This document shows, piece after piece, positions 1 to 7,336 of a DNA stretch of 11,624 nt. The notes beneath the pieces were generated by a model, which did not search any database, was not told where the DNA came from, and saw only the letters and a program-made list of their open reading frames with translations. The DNA comes from an uncultured Acidobacteriota bacterium (GTDB lineage Bacteria; Acidobacteriota; Vicinamibacteria; Vicinamibacterales; SCN-69-37): NCBI GenBank assembly GCA_937880585.1, contig CALFMR010000132.1:1-11624 (forward strand), written 5' to 3'. Numbering within the stretch: the first letter of the stretch is position 1; every line of letters begins with the position of its first letter. The position numbers were made by a program, and so were the translations under genes.

Positions 1-315
1 TTCTACTATCGCGACGAGATCGAAGCGCTCGCCCGAGACGGCTCGCTCGCGCGACTGTCGCTCGCCTTCTCGCGCGACCAGGACGAGCGCATCTACGTCC
101 AACATCGACTGATCGAGCAGGGCCGCGAATTGTGGAGCTGGATCGAGGACGGCGCGCACGTGTACGTCTGCGGCAACGCGAAGCGCATGGCAAAAGACGT
201 CCATCGCGCGCTACAGACCATCGCCGAAGAGGACGGCGGCCTGTCGGCGCCAGCGGCGACCGACTATCTCCAGGACCTGGCCGACGCGGGTCGGTACCAC
301 AAGGACGTGTACTGA
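1..315 (+). CDS. cysJ: CysJ-type NADPH diflavin reductase (sulfite reductase flavoprotein alpha subunit family), C-terminal fragment
   Basis: The reading frame is open from base 1 and ends at TGA 313-315, so only the last 104 residues are present and the start lies outside the window. The visible part is the end of the NADP-binding lobe of an FNR-like module. It contains ELWSWIEDGAHVYVCGNAKR, then MAKDVHRAL, then a terminal GRYHKDVY. The VYVCG(N/D)AxRMAKDVxxAL block followed by a terminal RYxxDVY is the hallmark of CysJ and related diflavin reductases, whose final aromatic residue stacks on the FAD. Such proteins pass electrons from NADPH through FAD and FMN to a partner, in CysJ the sirohaem sulfite reductase CysI. 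Whether the missing N-terminus carries a flavodoxin domain or is fused to another enzyme cannot be seen, so a P450-type or nitrate-reductase-type fusion remains possible. A short GC-rich hairpin (about 322-335) follows the stop. Confidence 0.85.
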   Translation, partial: FYYRDEIEALARDGSLARLSLAFSRDQDERIYVQHRLIEQGRELWSWIEDGAHVYVCGNAKRMAKDVHRALQTIAEEDGGLSAPAATDYLQDLADAGRYHKDVY

Positions 316-375
316 GCGCGGCGCCCCCGCGGGCGAACGGGCGTATCATCCGGATGCTCAGACAGGGGTGACGCC

Positions 376-3300
376 ATGCGATCGCGTACGCGAGTGACTG
401 GTGCACTGGTTGTCGTCGTGGTGGTCTTCGTTGGCGCGTGGTACTGGCGGGCACATCGCGCCGCACCGTCCGGCACGAGCGTGTCGAGCGCCCCGCCACC
501 TCCCGCGCCCGCGGCGCCGACGTCAACCGCTGCCCCGCCGACCCGCGGCCAAATGGCGCTCGTCAACGAGATCCAGACGCAGGGCCTGACGCCCGAGCGC
601 GCGACGCTGTTGTTCGGCATGATGGTCGGGCCGCTGCCCGGCGTCACCGTGCCGCCCGGGAGCGGCGACCCGGGAGATTTCGACGGCACGCTCGCCGTCA
701 CGTACCTCGCCAGGGTCTGGAACGCGCTGACGCCAGCGCAGCGTGATGCGGCGACGAAGCTGATTGACGGTCCCACGCCGGGTCCTACGCCACACGTCGC
801 CGCGAACCGGCGGCGTGTCCTCGTCGTGCCGGCCGCCTATGTCCTGGTCGACGATCCGGACGTTTCAATCGACGCGTTCAACTACAACGAGCTCGGGGAG
901 GCGGCTGACGCGAAGCTCGCCGAGATCCTTCACGTCGACCCGGTGAAATTCACCATTGACGTCAACCGCGGGAAGCCGCCAGGCATCGAGTACGCGCACA
1001 CCTGGTCGTGGTACGCGTCGAACATGCGCCATTCCAATACGACCGATCCGGATGGCTGGGACGTGAGACGCCCGAGCTGCGAGATCGTCGTCAACGACCA
1101 GCGATTCTGGGGATTGAACGGCAATGCCGTGGACGCGCAGTCCATCGTCGTCCACGAGATGTTCCATTGTTATCAGCAGCGTACGGAGGACACCGCGCGG
1201 AACGCGCTCAGCCTGCACGACTGGATTGCGGAAGGCGAAGCCACCTGGGTGCAGTTCACCGTGGAGCCGGGCGCGGACATCGGCGACTACATGCTGAAGG
1301 AGATCGGCGGCATCTGGGCGCCGTACATCAAGAATCCGACGACGATCTACGCGCACCGCAGCTATGACGCGGTGGGCGTCTTCGGTCACCTGAGCGATCT
1401 CACCGGGAGCGACTCGGTGTGGCCCAAGCTGCTGCCGCTCGTGCTGACGGGCATCGGCGGCAACGACGACAGCGCGTTCCACAGTCTCGTCGCGGATCAC
1501 GAGATCGACTACTACAACCGGTGGGGCGCGAGCTACTTTCAGGACGCCGGCCACGGACCGTGGAAGATCGCGGGCCCGGGTCAGCCGCCGACGTACGACC
1601 CCTCCGACGGCGGTCCGAATCCAACGCCGGTCACCGTCGACGCCGGCACGGCCGAGATGCTGCCGTCGGTGGGCCCGGATCAAAGCGCGATCTATACGAT
1701 CACGGGCAGCGCCGACATCGTGACCGTCAGCCTCATGGAGGGCTACGGGCGCGTGCACGACGAGGGCTTCGGGATCGACAAGGACCTCGATTCGTCGGAT
1801 CCACTCGTGCTCTGCCTGAAGCAAGGCGGCTGCAAGTGCCCGGACGGATCCGAGGGCGCCTCGCTCTTCACGACGCAAGCCGCCGCGCCCATCTCGGTCG
1901 GGATCAACGGCGGCGACACGAACGGCACGCTCGGCGTGGCCGGCGACACCCTGGATCACTTCTGCAAGCAGCCCGATCCGAATCTTCCCCCGGCGCCTCC
2001 CAGTCAGGGCGGCGGGCCGCCGGGAGGCGGAGGCGGCAGTAACGAGCCACCGCCTCCACCACCGGCCTCGTCCGGCACCGCGTGGGGTGACACGCATCTG
2101 TGGACCTTCGACGGCCTCGGCTACGACTTTCAGGTCGTCGGCGAGTACACGCTCGTGCGGTCCACGAAGGACGCGTTCGCCGTGCAGGTGCGACAAGTGC
2201 CCGCGCTCGGCCCGAAGGTCGCGAGCGTGATTCAGTCGGTCGCGACGGCGGTCGGCTCGACGCGCATCACCTTCACGATGGAGAACGGCTCGCTGCTGCT
2301 GCGCGTCGACGGTCGCCTGGTGAGCGGCGAACCGCCGGCGCTCCATGGCGCCTCGCTGACGGGCACGACCACGGCCTACGGCGGCACGTACCGCCTCACC
2401 TGGGCGGACGGCACGCGGATGCATGTCGAGCAACTGGGCAGCATCGCGATGAACGTCACGGTGACACCCGCCGCGTCGCGGCGCGGCACGCTCGTCGGGC
2501 TGCTCGGCAACTTCGATGGATCGCGCGACGATGACCTCGTCGGCGCGGGCGGCGCGAAGCTCGGCGTGGGCCGCGATGACGTCAACGGGGCGCTGGCCGA
2601 CGCCTGGCGCATCGCGTCCTCGGCGTCGCTCTTCGACTACGCCGCCGGACAGTCGTCGGCCAGCTTCACCGATCCGGACTTCCCGGCGAAGGACGCCGAC
2701 GCCGCGCGTCTCGCCAACTACGCGACGGCGGAGAAGACGTGCCGCGCGCACGGCATCACCGACGAGCGGCTGCTGAATGACTGCATCCTCGACCTCGCGG
2801 TGACCAACGGCTTCGTCTTTGGCAGCCGGTACGCGCATGAGCAGCAGGTGCTGGCGGTTCGCGCCGCGCACACGGGCGCCGTGGCCTCACGTCCCATCCT
2901 GTGGATGGACGGTGAGGTGACCGCTGGCCAACCCGGCCAGGAGGTTCACTTCGACGGCAAAAAGGGAGAAGTGATCTTCGGCGGCCGTGAGCGCAACTGT
3001 CAGATCACCGGACCGGATCCGTACACCGTGCGGTTCTCGTTGCTCGATCCGTCGGGCAAGTCGCTCACGTCCAAGGTCGGCTGCGACCTCGGCCGCTTCG
3101 AGCTGCCGGCGACGGGCCGCTATACCTACACGAGCCAATTCTCGCGCGCCAGCGGCACGGCGCACTACCACGTGCCCGTGCGCTTCGCGAGGCCCGATCG
3201 GGTGCAGCCGGTCGTGTACGGACAGACGGTATCCGGCCGTATCGATCAGCGCGCCGCCCACGACCTCTACACGTGGACCGGAAAGGCGGGCGACCTCATC

Positions 3301-3534
3301 GTCCTCTCCGGACCAGGCTGCGATCTGGGACACGTGTTGACGGCGATCATCGGTCCGGACGGCAGCAGCGTCCTCGGGCCGGGCTGCCGTGTGGGCACGT
3401 TCTGGAAGCTTCAGAAGGACGGTCCGCACACGCTCGTGATCAATTCAGACGAATGCGGCGAATGCAGCGACGAGGAAATGGACGCGCCGGGGCCGTACCA
3501 CTTCGTGTTCCAGGGCGGCACCATAGCGCATTGA
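376..3534 (+). CDS. Large exported protein: HExxH zinc-peptidase-like region plus von Willebrand factor type D-like domain
   Basis: This is a 1052-residue protein. ATG 376 is preceded by AGGGGTG at good spacing. Residues 1-25 are a basic start plus a Val-rich hydrophobic segment (signal peptide or membrane anchor), followed by a Pro/Ala/Ser-rich stretch to about residue 56. H260-E-M-F-H264 is an HExxH zinc motif. WIAEGEATW follows, supplying E286 or E288 as a possible third ligand as in gluzincin peptidases. A Pro/Gly linker spans about 532-567. A VWD-like domain spans about 568-745: it opens with WGDTHLWTFDGLGYDF and includes LVGLLGNFDGSRDDDL (706 onward). Two beta-rich, Cys-containing modules follow (about 842-935 and 945-1050). 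The second, with GQTVSGRID and DLYTWTGKAGD, resembles bacterial pre-peptidase C-terminal (PPC) domains. The likely role is an extracellular or periplasmic protease or adhesin; the substrate is unknown. It lies 60 bases after the reductase gene, with a weak -10-like TATCAT at 344-349 and no clear -35. The domain calls are from motifs by eye, and peptidase activity is not proven. Confidence 0.85.
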   Translation: MRSRTRVTGALVVVVVVFVGAWYWRAHRAAPSGTSVSSAPPPPAPAAPTSTAAPPTRGQMALVNEIQTQGLTPERATLLFGMMVGPLPGVTVPPGSGDPGDFDGTLAVTYLARVWNALTPAQRDAATKLIDGPTPGPTPHVAANRRRVLVVPAAYVLVDDPDVSIDAFNYNELGEAADAKLAEILHVDPVKFTIDVNRGKPPGIEYAHTWSWYASNMRHSNTTDPDGWDVRRPSCEIVVNDQRFWGLNGNAVDAQSIVVHEMFHCYQQRTEDTARNALSLHDWIAEGEATWVQFTVEPGADIGDYMLKEIGGIWAPYIKNPTTIYAHRSYDAVGVFGHLSDLTGSDSVWPKLLPLVLTGIGGNDDSAFHSLVADHEIDYYNRWGASYFQDAGHGPWKIAGPGQPPTYDPSDGGPNPTPVTVDAGTAEMLPSVGPDQSAIYTITGSADIVTVSLMEGYGRVHDEGFGIDKDLDSSDPLVLCLKQGGCKCPDGSEGASLFTTQAAAPISVGINGGDTNGTLGVAGDTLDHFCKQPDPNLPPAPPSQGGGPPGGGGGSNEPPPPPPASSGTAWGDTHLWTFDGLGYDFQVVGEYTLVRSTKDAFAVQVRQVPALGPKVASVIQSVATAVGSTRITFTMENGSLLLRVDGRLVSGEPPALHGASLTGTTTAYGGTYRLTWADGTRMHVEQLGSIAMNVTVTPAASRRGTLVGLLGNFDGSRDDDLVGAGGAKLGVGRDDVNGALADAWRIASSASLFDYAAGQSSASFTDPDFPAKDADAARLANYATAEKTCRAHGITDERLLNDCILDLAVTNGFVFGSRYAHEQQVLAVRAAHTGAVASRPILWMDGEVTAGQPGQEVHFDGKKGEVIFGGRERNCQITGPDPYTVRFSLLDPSGKSLTSKVGCDLGRFELPATGRYTYTSQFSRASGTAHYHVPVRFARPDRVQPVVYGQTVSGRIDQRAAHDLYTWTGKAGDLIVLSGPGCDLGHVLTAIIGPDGSSVLGPGCRVGTFWKLQKDGPHTLVINSDECGECSDEEMDAPGPYHFVFQGGTIAH

Positions 3535-3559
3535 AGATGATCGCTCGGCCGGCACGCGC

Positions 3560-3582
3560 AGCGCCGCATGCCGCGGCGTTTT
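3560..3582 (+). terminator. Intrinsic terminator after the VWD/peptidase-like gene
   Basis: A perfect 6-bp GC stem, CGCCGC (3562-3567) with GCGGCG (3573-3578), has a 5-base loop (ATGCC) and runs into TTTT (3579-3582). One G-T and one A-T pair can extend the stem at its base. It starts 25 bases past the stop codon. The T-run overlaps the first bases of the -35 hexamer of the next promoter, so transcription ends and restarts within a very compact junction. Confidence 0.65.
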
Positions 3583-3609
3583 GACAAACCTCACCCGGAC
3601 CGCCATAGT
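3581..3609 (+). promoter_or_regulatory. Sigma70-type promoter of the cobalamin-riboswitch operon
   Basis: A perfect -35 hexamer TTGACA (3581-3586) is separated by exactly 17 bases from CATAGT (3604-3609), which matches four of six bases of TATAAT. The predicted transcription start is near 3616, immediately before the first conserved bases of the riboswitch. The position and spacing make this the most convincing promoter in the window. Confidence 0.7.
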
Positions 3610-3611
3610 AG

Positions 3612-3789
3612 CCGCGTGCTGGTGTCCGGTCTCTGACCGGACTCAATAGGGAACCCAGTGAGAATCTGGGGCTGCCCCGCAGCGGTCATCGAGAACGAAC
3701 GCCGTCACACGCACTGGTCCTCCGGACCGGGAAGCGACGGCCACTAGGCGCCGGCCTCGCCGGCACGCTCGAGAGCCCGAAGACCTGCC
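3612..3789 (+). ncRNA. Cobalamin (B12) riboswitch aptamer
   Basis: The conserved cobalamin aptamer elements appear in the right order on this strand. GGTGTCCGGT is at 3621-3630. AGGGAACCCAGTG (3648-3660) is followed by the partner strand CTGGG (3666-3670). The hairpin GCTGCCCCGCAGC is at 3671-3683. CACTGGTCC precedes the CCGGGAAG block (about 3711-3734). The B12 box, AGCCCGAAGACCTGCC, is at 3774-3789. Riboswitches of this family bind adenosylcobalamin or other cobalamins and usually reduce expression of the downstream gene. A promoter lies directly upstream and the next gene on the same strand is the di-iron hydroxylase at 4042, about 250 bases on. The subclass, and therefore the preferred cobalamin form, cannot be fixed by eye. 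Confidence 0.93.
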
Positions 3790-4041
3790 CGCACCCGCCG
3801 ACCGACCGGTCGGTGGCACGACCTTGGACGCCTCGCGGGAGGGCGGCTCCGAACGGCAGGCCGCCTCAGGCCTGCCCGCCGACTCCGCTTCACGCCAATC
3901 GTCCACGCACCCGCGGGGGTGAAGGTCTGTCTGTCGGCGCGACCGCACCTCCGCGGTGGCGTGCGACAGGCCGCCACGCTTCCGCACGATCCGCGCGCGA
4001 ATAGCCTCGCGCGCCGATCGACGTCTGGAGGCAGTGGCACG
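3790..4041 (+). promoter_or_regulatory. Long leader between B12 aptamer and hydroxylase start (probable expression platform)
   Basis: I see no convincing gene in these 252 bases. They hold a perfect 14-base palindrome, ACCGACCGGTCGGT (3801-3814). They also hold a strong hairpin with an 8-bp stem, GGCAGGCC (3855-3862) with GGCCTGCC (3869-3876), and a GCCTCA loop; outer GGCGG (3842-3846) could also pair with CCGCC (3876-3880). A smaller CACCC/GGGTG hairpin is at 3908-3921. None is followed by a T-run, so a classical intrinsic terminator is not evident. GGAGG at 4026-4030 is the likely ribosome binding site for ATG 4042. Control may act by Rho, by long-range sequestering of the binding site, or by a structure not seen here. 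Confidence 0.45.
3801..3814. promoter_or_regulatory. 14-base perfect palindrome, possible TetR-type operator
   Basis: ACCGACCGGTCGGT is its own reverse complement. The ACCGACCGGTCGGT pattern resembles operators bound by TetR-family repressors. It sits 11 bases past the B12 box in the transcribed leader, where a bound repressor would act as a roadblock. It could instead be a short RNA hairpin (5-bp stem, CCGG loop). No regulator gene lies in the window. Confidence 0.35.
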
Positions 4042-5019
4042 ATGACATCCTCAGCACCGTCCACCTCGGAGTCCGTCACGCCCGCGCCGGCCACGCCGGG
4101 GGCACTTTCCAGCGTCAACGTGCGATTGGCCGACCGTCAGCGCGCACGATCGAGAATCGACGCGCTCTTCGCGCGGCTGAACTTCCTCTCGTTCGAGAAC
4201 CGCACCGGCCGTCGCGCGGCGCCACTGCTGTTCGCGCTCTTCATCGCCGCGCAACTCGCAGCGCTCTACGCGGCGATTCGGTATTTCTTCCCGTGGACCT
4301 GGACGCAACACCTCGCGTCCGGCGTGTGGACGATCGCCGTCACGTGCCTCGTCTGCAACGTCGTGCTGTGCTTCGGCGAGTACTTCTTCCACCGCTATCT
4401 GCTGCACATCGAAACCGTGCGATTCCTCCGCTCGCTCTGCCGCAGCCATCTCGCGCATCACAAGCTGACGTCGATCCACTTCGACGACGCGACCCAGGCC
4501 GTCCGCAGCCACTATCCGATCGACGACGTCGAGCACGACGACCAGTCGACGTTTCCGCCCTGGGCGCTCATCCCGTTCTTCGCGTCGTTCACGCCGTTCT
4601 TCGCGCCGATGGCGTTCTCATTTCCGCGCGTGCCGATCCTCATCAGCGGCTACGCCGCGATCGCCATTGCCCACTTCCTGTACGAAGTCCTGCACGTCGT
4701 CCATCACCAGCCGTATGAGACGTGGTGGAAGCCGAAGATCGAGAGTCGCCGCCTGGGGCCGCTCTGGCAGAAGCTGTACGGCTTTCACCAGGCGCATCAC
4801 GCGAACTACAAGTGCAATCTGAACGTGGCGGGATTCTTCGGGATTCCGCTGGCGGACTTGGTGTTCGGGACCTATCGCCGGCCCGATCCCCTGCTCATCG
4901 ACGGCGCGCCGGCGACCAAGGCGTCCGCGCGGCGACTGACGCCCGAGCCGCGCTGGCCGATTTCGTGGCTCGATCGGGTCGTCTTCAAACGGCGCCGGTG
5001 GATGGTCAAGCGAGGCTAG
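4042..5019 (+). CDS. Fatty acid hydroxylase / sterol desaturase superfamily membrane di-iron enzyme
   Basis: The protein has 325 residues from ATG 4042, chosen because GGAGG lies 11 bases upstream. The frame is open back to GTG 3919, but that extension is low-complexity and probably leader. Hydrophobic segments lie near residues 54-78, 94-116 and 175-220. The histidine clusters are HRYLLH (117-122), HLAHH (136-140), HVVHH (218-222) and HQAHH (249-253). This HX4H plus repeated HX2HH arrangement binds the non-haem di-iron centre in the fatty acid 2-hydroxylase, sterol C4-methyl oxidase and carotenoid hydroxylase superfamily, whose members use O2 and electrons to oxidise C-H bonds of membrane lipids or isoprenoids. 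The substrate cannot be told from sequence. The N-terminal 40 residues are Ser/Thr/Pro/Ala-rich and probably disordered. It is the first gene after the cobalamin riboswitch and promoter and is likely cotranscribed with the methyltransferase 26 bases downstream. Confidence 0.88.
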   Translation: MTSSAPSTSESVTPAPATPGALSSVNVRLADRQRARSRIDALFARLNFLSFENRTGRRAAPLLFALFIAAQLAALYAAIRYFFPWTWTQHLASGVWTIAVTCLVCNVVLCFGEYFFHRYLLHIETVRFLRSLCRSHLAHHKLTSIHFDDATQAVRSHYPIDDVEHDDQSTFPPWALIPFFASFTPFFAPMAFSFPRVPILISGYAAIAIAHFLYEVLHVVHHQPYETWWKPKIESRRLGPLWQKLYGFHQAHHANYKCNLNVAGFFGIPLADLVFGTYRRPDPLLIDGAPATKASARRLTPEPRWPISWLDRVVFKRRRWMVKRG

Positions 5020-5045
5020 CAGTAACATGGACGCGACCGCGTCTC

Positions 5046-5531
5046 ATGGTTGCCGGCCCGTCCGCGCTCTCGCGCGCGTTGCTTCGAATTCCCGTCCCCT
5101 GGGTCTACATGCTGGCGTATCTCGTCGGCGTCGGCCTGCAACTGCTGCTGCCGCCGCTGCGGCTGACGCCGGACGCCGCCTCGCGTTGGCATCTCACCGG
5201 CGTCGTGCTCCTCGCCTGTGGCGTCATCGTCGCCGGATGGCCGTTGGTCATGTTCTATAAAGCGGGCACGACGACCACGCCGGGTGAACTGTCGAAGGCC
5301 TTTGTCGCGCGTGGACCGTATCGATTCACGCGCAATCCGATGTACGTCGGGCTGACGCTCGTCTATCTCGGAGAGATGGGCATCCAGCTTCAGTACGCGC
5401 CGATCGTGCCCCTCGTCCTCGTCCTGCTCTACGTGAACGGCGTCGTCATTCCGCTCGAAGAATCGCGGCTGACTGAGCGATTCGGCCAGACGTACACCGA
5501 CTACTGTGGGCGCACCCGGCGCTGGTTCTGA
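5046..5531 (+). CDS. Isoprenylcysteine carboxyl methyltransferase (ICMT)-like membrane methyltransferase
   Basis: The protein has 161 residues from ATG 5046. No good ribosome binding site precedes it, and an in-frame GTG at 4998, overlapping the hydroxylase gene, would add 16 residues. Hydrophobic segments cover about residues 17-35, 45-67 and 95-135. The signature of the ICMT/phospholipid methyltransferase superfamily is present: GPYRFTRNPMYVG (90-102), then EE at 138-139 with RFGQTYTDYCGRTRRWF at the C-terminus. In that family these parts form the S-adenosylmethionine pocket at the membrane face. Bacterial members methylate lipids or isoprenoid-type acceptors, but most have no known substrate. 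It starts 26 bases after the hydroxylase stop, so it probably depends on the same riboswitch-controlled transcript and may be translationally coupled. Its last 31 bases overlap the convergent ABC gene. Confidence 0.85.
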   Translation: MVAGPSALSRALLRIPVPWVYMLAYLVGVGLQLLLPPLRLTPDAASRWHLTGVVLLACGVIVAGWPLVMFYKAGTTTTPGELSKAFVARGPYRFTRNPMYVGLTLVYLGEMGIQLQYAPIVPLVLVLLYVNGVVIPLEESRLTERFGQTYTDYCGRTRRWF

Positions 5532-7336
5532 TCGCCGGCGCTGCCGCCGCGCGTGAGCACGCGGACCTCGGCCGGCTCAGTGCGCGTCTGCGTCGCCAGC
5601 AGATCCGCGTACAGCCCGCCGCGCGCGGCCAACTCGTCGTGCGTCCCGCGCTCGACGATGCGTCCGGCGTCGAGGACGAGGATGCAGTCGGCGTCGCGCA
5701 CGGTCGCGAGATGATGCGCGATCACGAACGTCGTCCGTCCCTCGCTCAAACGCGCGAGGCCTTCGAAGACCAATCGCTCCGACTCGGCGTCGAGGCCGGA
5801 CGTCGGCTCGTCCATGATCAGGATCGGCGCCTCGCGAATCATGGCCCGCGCGATGCCGAGTCGCTGCCGCTGGCCGCCCGAAAGCGGCACGCCGCCCTGC
5901 CCCACGATCGTGTCGTAGCCGTCCGGCAGCGCCTCGATGAAATCGTGGGCCTGCGCCAACTCGGCGGCGGCGACGATCTCGTCGCGCGTCGCGTCCGGCT
6001 TACCGTAGGCGATGTTCTGCCACACGGGCGCGTGGAACAGTTGAGTCTCCTGCAGCACGAACGCGATGTGTCCGCGAAGCGATCGGATCGTGACCTGGCG
6101 CACGTCCCAGCCGTCGACGCGCACCGATCCTTCGCCCGGATCGTAGAAGCGCGCGATGAGCGCGGCGACCGTGGACTTACCGCTGCCGCTCGGACCGACC
6201 ACGCCAATCATCTCGCCCGGCGCAGCGGCGAACGAGACATCGTGCAGCACGGGCCGGCCGGGATCGTAGCCGAACGTCACGTGCTCGAACTCGACGCGGC
6301 CGTCGACATGCTCCAGTCGATGTGGCTGCGCGGCCCGCGGCAGCCGCGCGTCGGCGTCGAGTACGGCGCGGACGCGCTCGAGGCCGATCGCGGCCTGCGC
6401 GACGTTCGTGCTCGTGCGCGCGAGCGACTGCACGGGCCCGAACAGCCGGCCGAGATACGTCAGAAACACGACGAGCGAACCGGCCGTCATCGTACCCGCG
6501 ACCACCTGGCGTGCACCGAACCACAGCACGGCCGCTGTTCCTACCGCGACGAGCGAGGTCACGACCGGTCCGAGGAGCGACCGTACGCGGCGCGCGTAGA
6601 GCGCGGCGTCGACGCTCTCGCGGCTCTTGGCTTCCAGCCGCTGCCGCTCGAACGCACCCTGTGCGAACGCCTTGACGACGCGAATGGCGCCGAGGCCTTC
6701 TTGCACGATCGAGACGATCTCGCTCTGCCGCCGGCGGACGTCGCGTGTCGCCTGACGGATGACCGCGCGCAGCCGGTACGCGAAGACGCCGAGCAGCGGC
6801 GTCACGGCGAGCGCCACGAGCGTGAACCGCCAGTTGAGCGTGAACATCACCGCCAGCATGCCGACAACGGTCAGGCTGTCGATCACGATATCGAGCACCG
6901 CCGTCGACGCGAAGTCCTGCACGGCGTTGATGTCGTCGGTGATCGTGCTGATGAGCGGACCCGTCTGCTGGCGGTCGTGGTACGAGAGCGACAACCGCTG
7001 CAGGTGGCCGTAGACGCTCTGCCGCAGGTCGTGCGCAATCCACTGGCCGACGCTCACGGTGAAATAGGCCGACACGTAGCTCGCGAGCGCCTGCACGAGC
7101 GCGATGACGACCGTCGCGCCGGCGGCGACGTTGAGCAGCGCCATCCGGCTCGTGTTCGGCCCGAGCGCCCACGCGAGCGCCGACGGCATCGGCCGCGCGT
7201 CGAACACCGAGTCGAGGACGATCTTCAGCGGCCACGGTGACGCGAGGCTCATCGCGGTCCCAATGAGCATCGCGGTCACGACGATGACGAGCCGCGGCCA
7301 ATAGGGACGGACGAGCCGCAGCGCAAAAACGAGCAC
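5501..7336 (-). CDS. ABC exporter half-transporter (six-helix membrane domain fused to ATPase)
   Basis: The protein has 611 residues, starting at GTG 7336; an in-frame TAG two codons upstream rules out an earlier start. Residues 1-310 form a type I exporter membrane domain, with hydrophobic segments near 10-33, 62-90, 145-190 and 255-300 and a coupling-helix-type DINAVQDF region. The ATPase domain runs from about 345 to 585: Walker A GPSGSGKST (381-389), signature LSGGQ (485-489), Walker B ILIMDEP with D509 and E510, and the switch histidine H541 in VIAHH. All catalytic residues are intact, so it should work as a homodimer or pair with a second half not present here. This MsbA/lipid-and-drug exporter type moves hydrophobic substrates outward; the actual substrate is unknown. 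It is transcribed alone toward the methyltransferase gene and overlaps it by 31 bases. A functional link to the B12-controlled pair is possible but unsupported. Confidence 0.93.
   Translation of the reverse strand: MLVFALRLVRPYWPRLVIVVTAMLIGTAMSLASPWPLKIVLDSVFDARPMPSALAWALGPNTSRMALLNVAAGATVVIALVQALASYVSAYFTVSVGQWIAHDLRQSVYGHLQRLSLSYHDRQQTGPLISTITDDINAVQDFASTAVLDIVIDSLTVVGMLAVMFTLNWRFTLVALAVTPLLGVFAYRLRAVIRQATRDVRRRQSEIVSIVQEGLGAIRVVKAFAQGAFERQRLEAKSRESVDAALYARRVRSLLGPVVTSLVAVGTAAVLWFGARQVVAGTMTAGSLVVFLTYLGRLFGPVQSLARTSTNVAQAAIGLERVRAVLDADARLPRAAQPHRLEHVDGRVEFEHVTFGYDPGRPVLHDVSFAAAPGEMIGVVGPSGSGKSTVAALIARFYDPGEGSVRVDGWDVRQVTIRSLRGHIAFVLQETQLFHAPVWQNIAYGKPDATRDEIVAAAELAQAHDFIEALPDGYDTIVGQGGVPLSGGQRQRLGIARAMIREAPILIMDEPTSGLDAESERLVFEGLARLSEGRTTFVIAHHLATVRDADCILVLDAGRIVERGTHDELAARGGLYADLLATQTRTEPAEVRVLTRGGSAGDQNQRRVRPQ

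Noticed and set aside
865..2871. Long open frame of 668 codons on the minus strand, antisense to the VWD/peptidase-like gene
   Set aside because: The translation is Arg/Val/Ala-rich without recognisable motifs, and the plus strand carries clear domains and a ribosome binding site. Long antisense frames are expected in GC-rich coding DNA.
3813..4004. Possible small B12-related gene (for example a CbtB-like peptide) between riboswitch and hydroxylase
   Set aside because: The 63-codon frame has no hydrophobic helix or His-rich tail and reads as random Arg/Pro/Ala sequence.
3919..4041. N-terminal extension of the hydroxylase from GTG 3919
   Set aside because: The added 41 residues are Arg/Ser/Gly-rich with no family similarity and no ribosome binding site at proper spacing, whereas ATG 4042 has GGAGG upstream.
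5639..7240. 533-codon plus-strand frame opposite the ABC exporter
   Set aside because: Arg/Asp/His-rich shadow of the minus-strand gene, whose Walker A, LSGGQ and Walker B motifs are intact.
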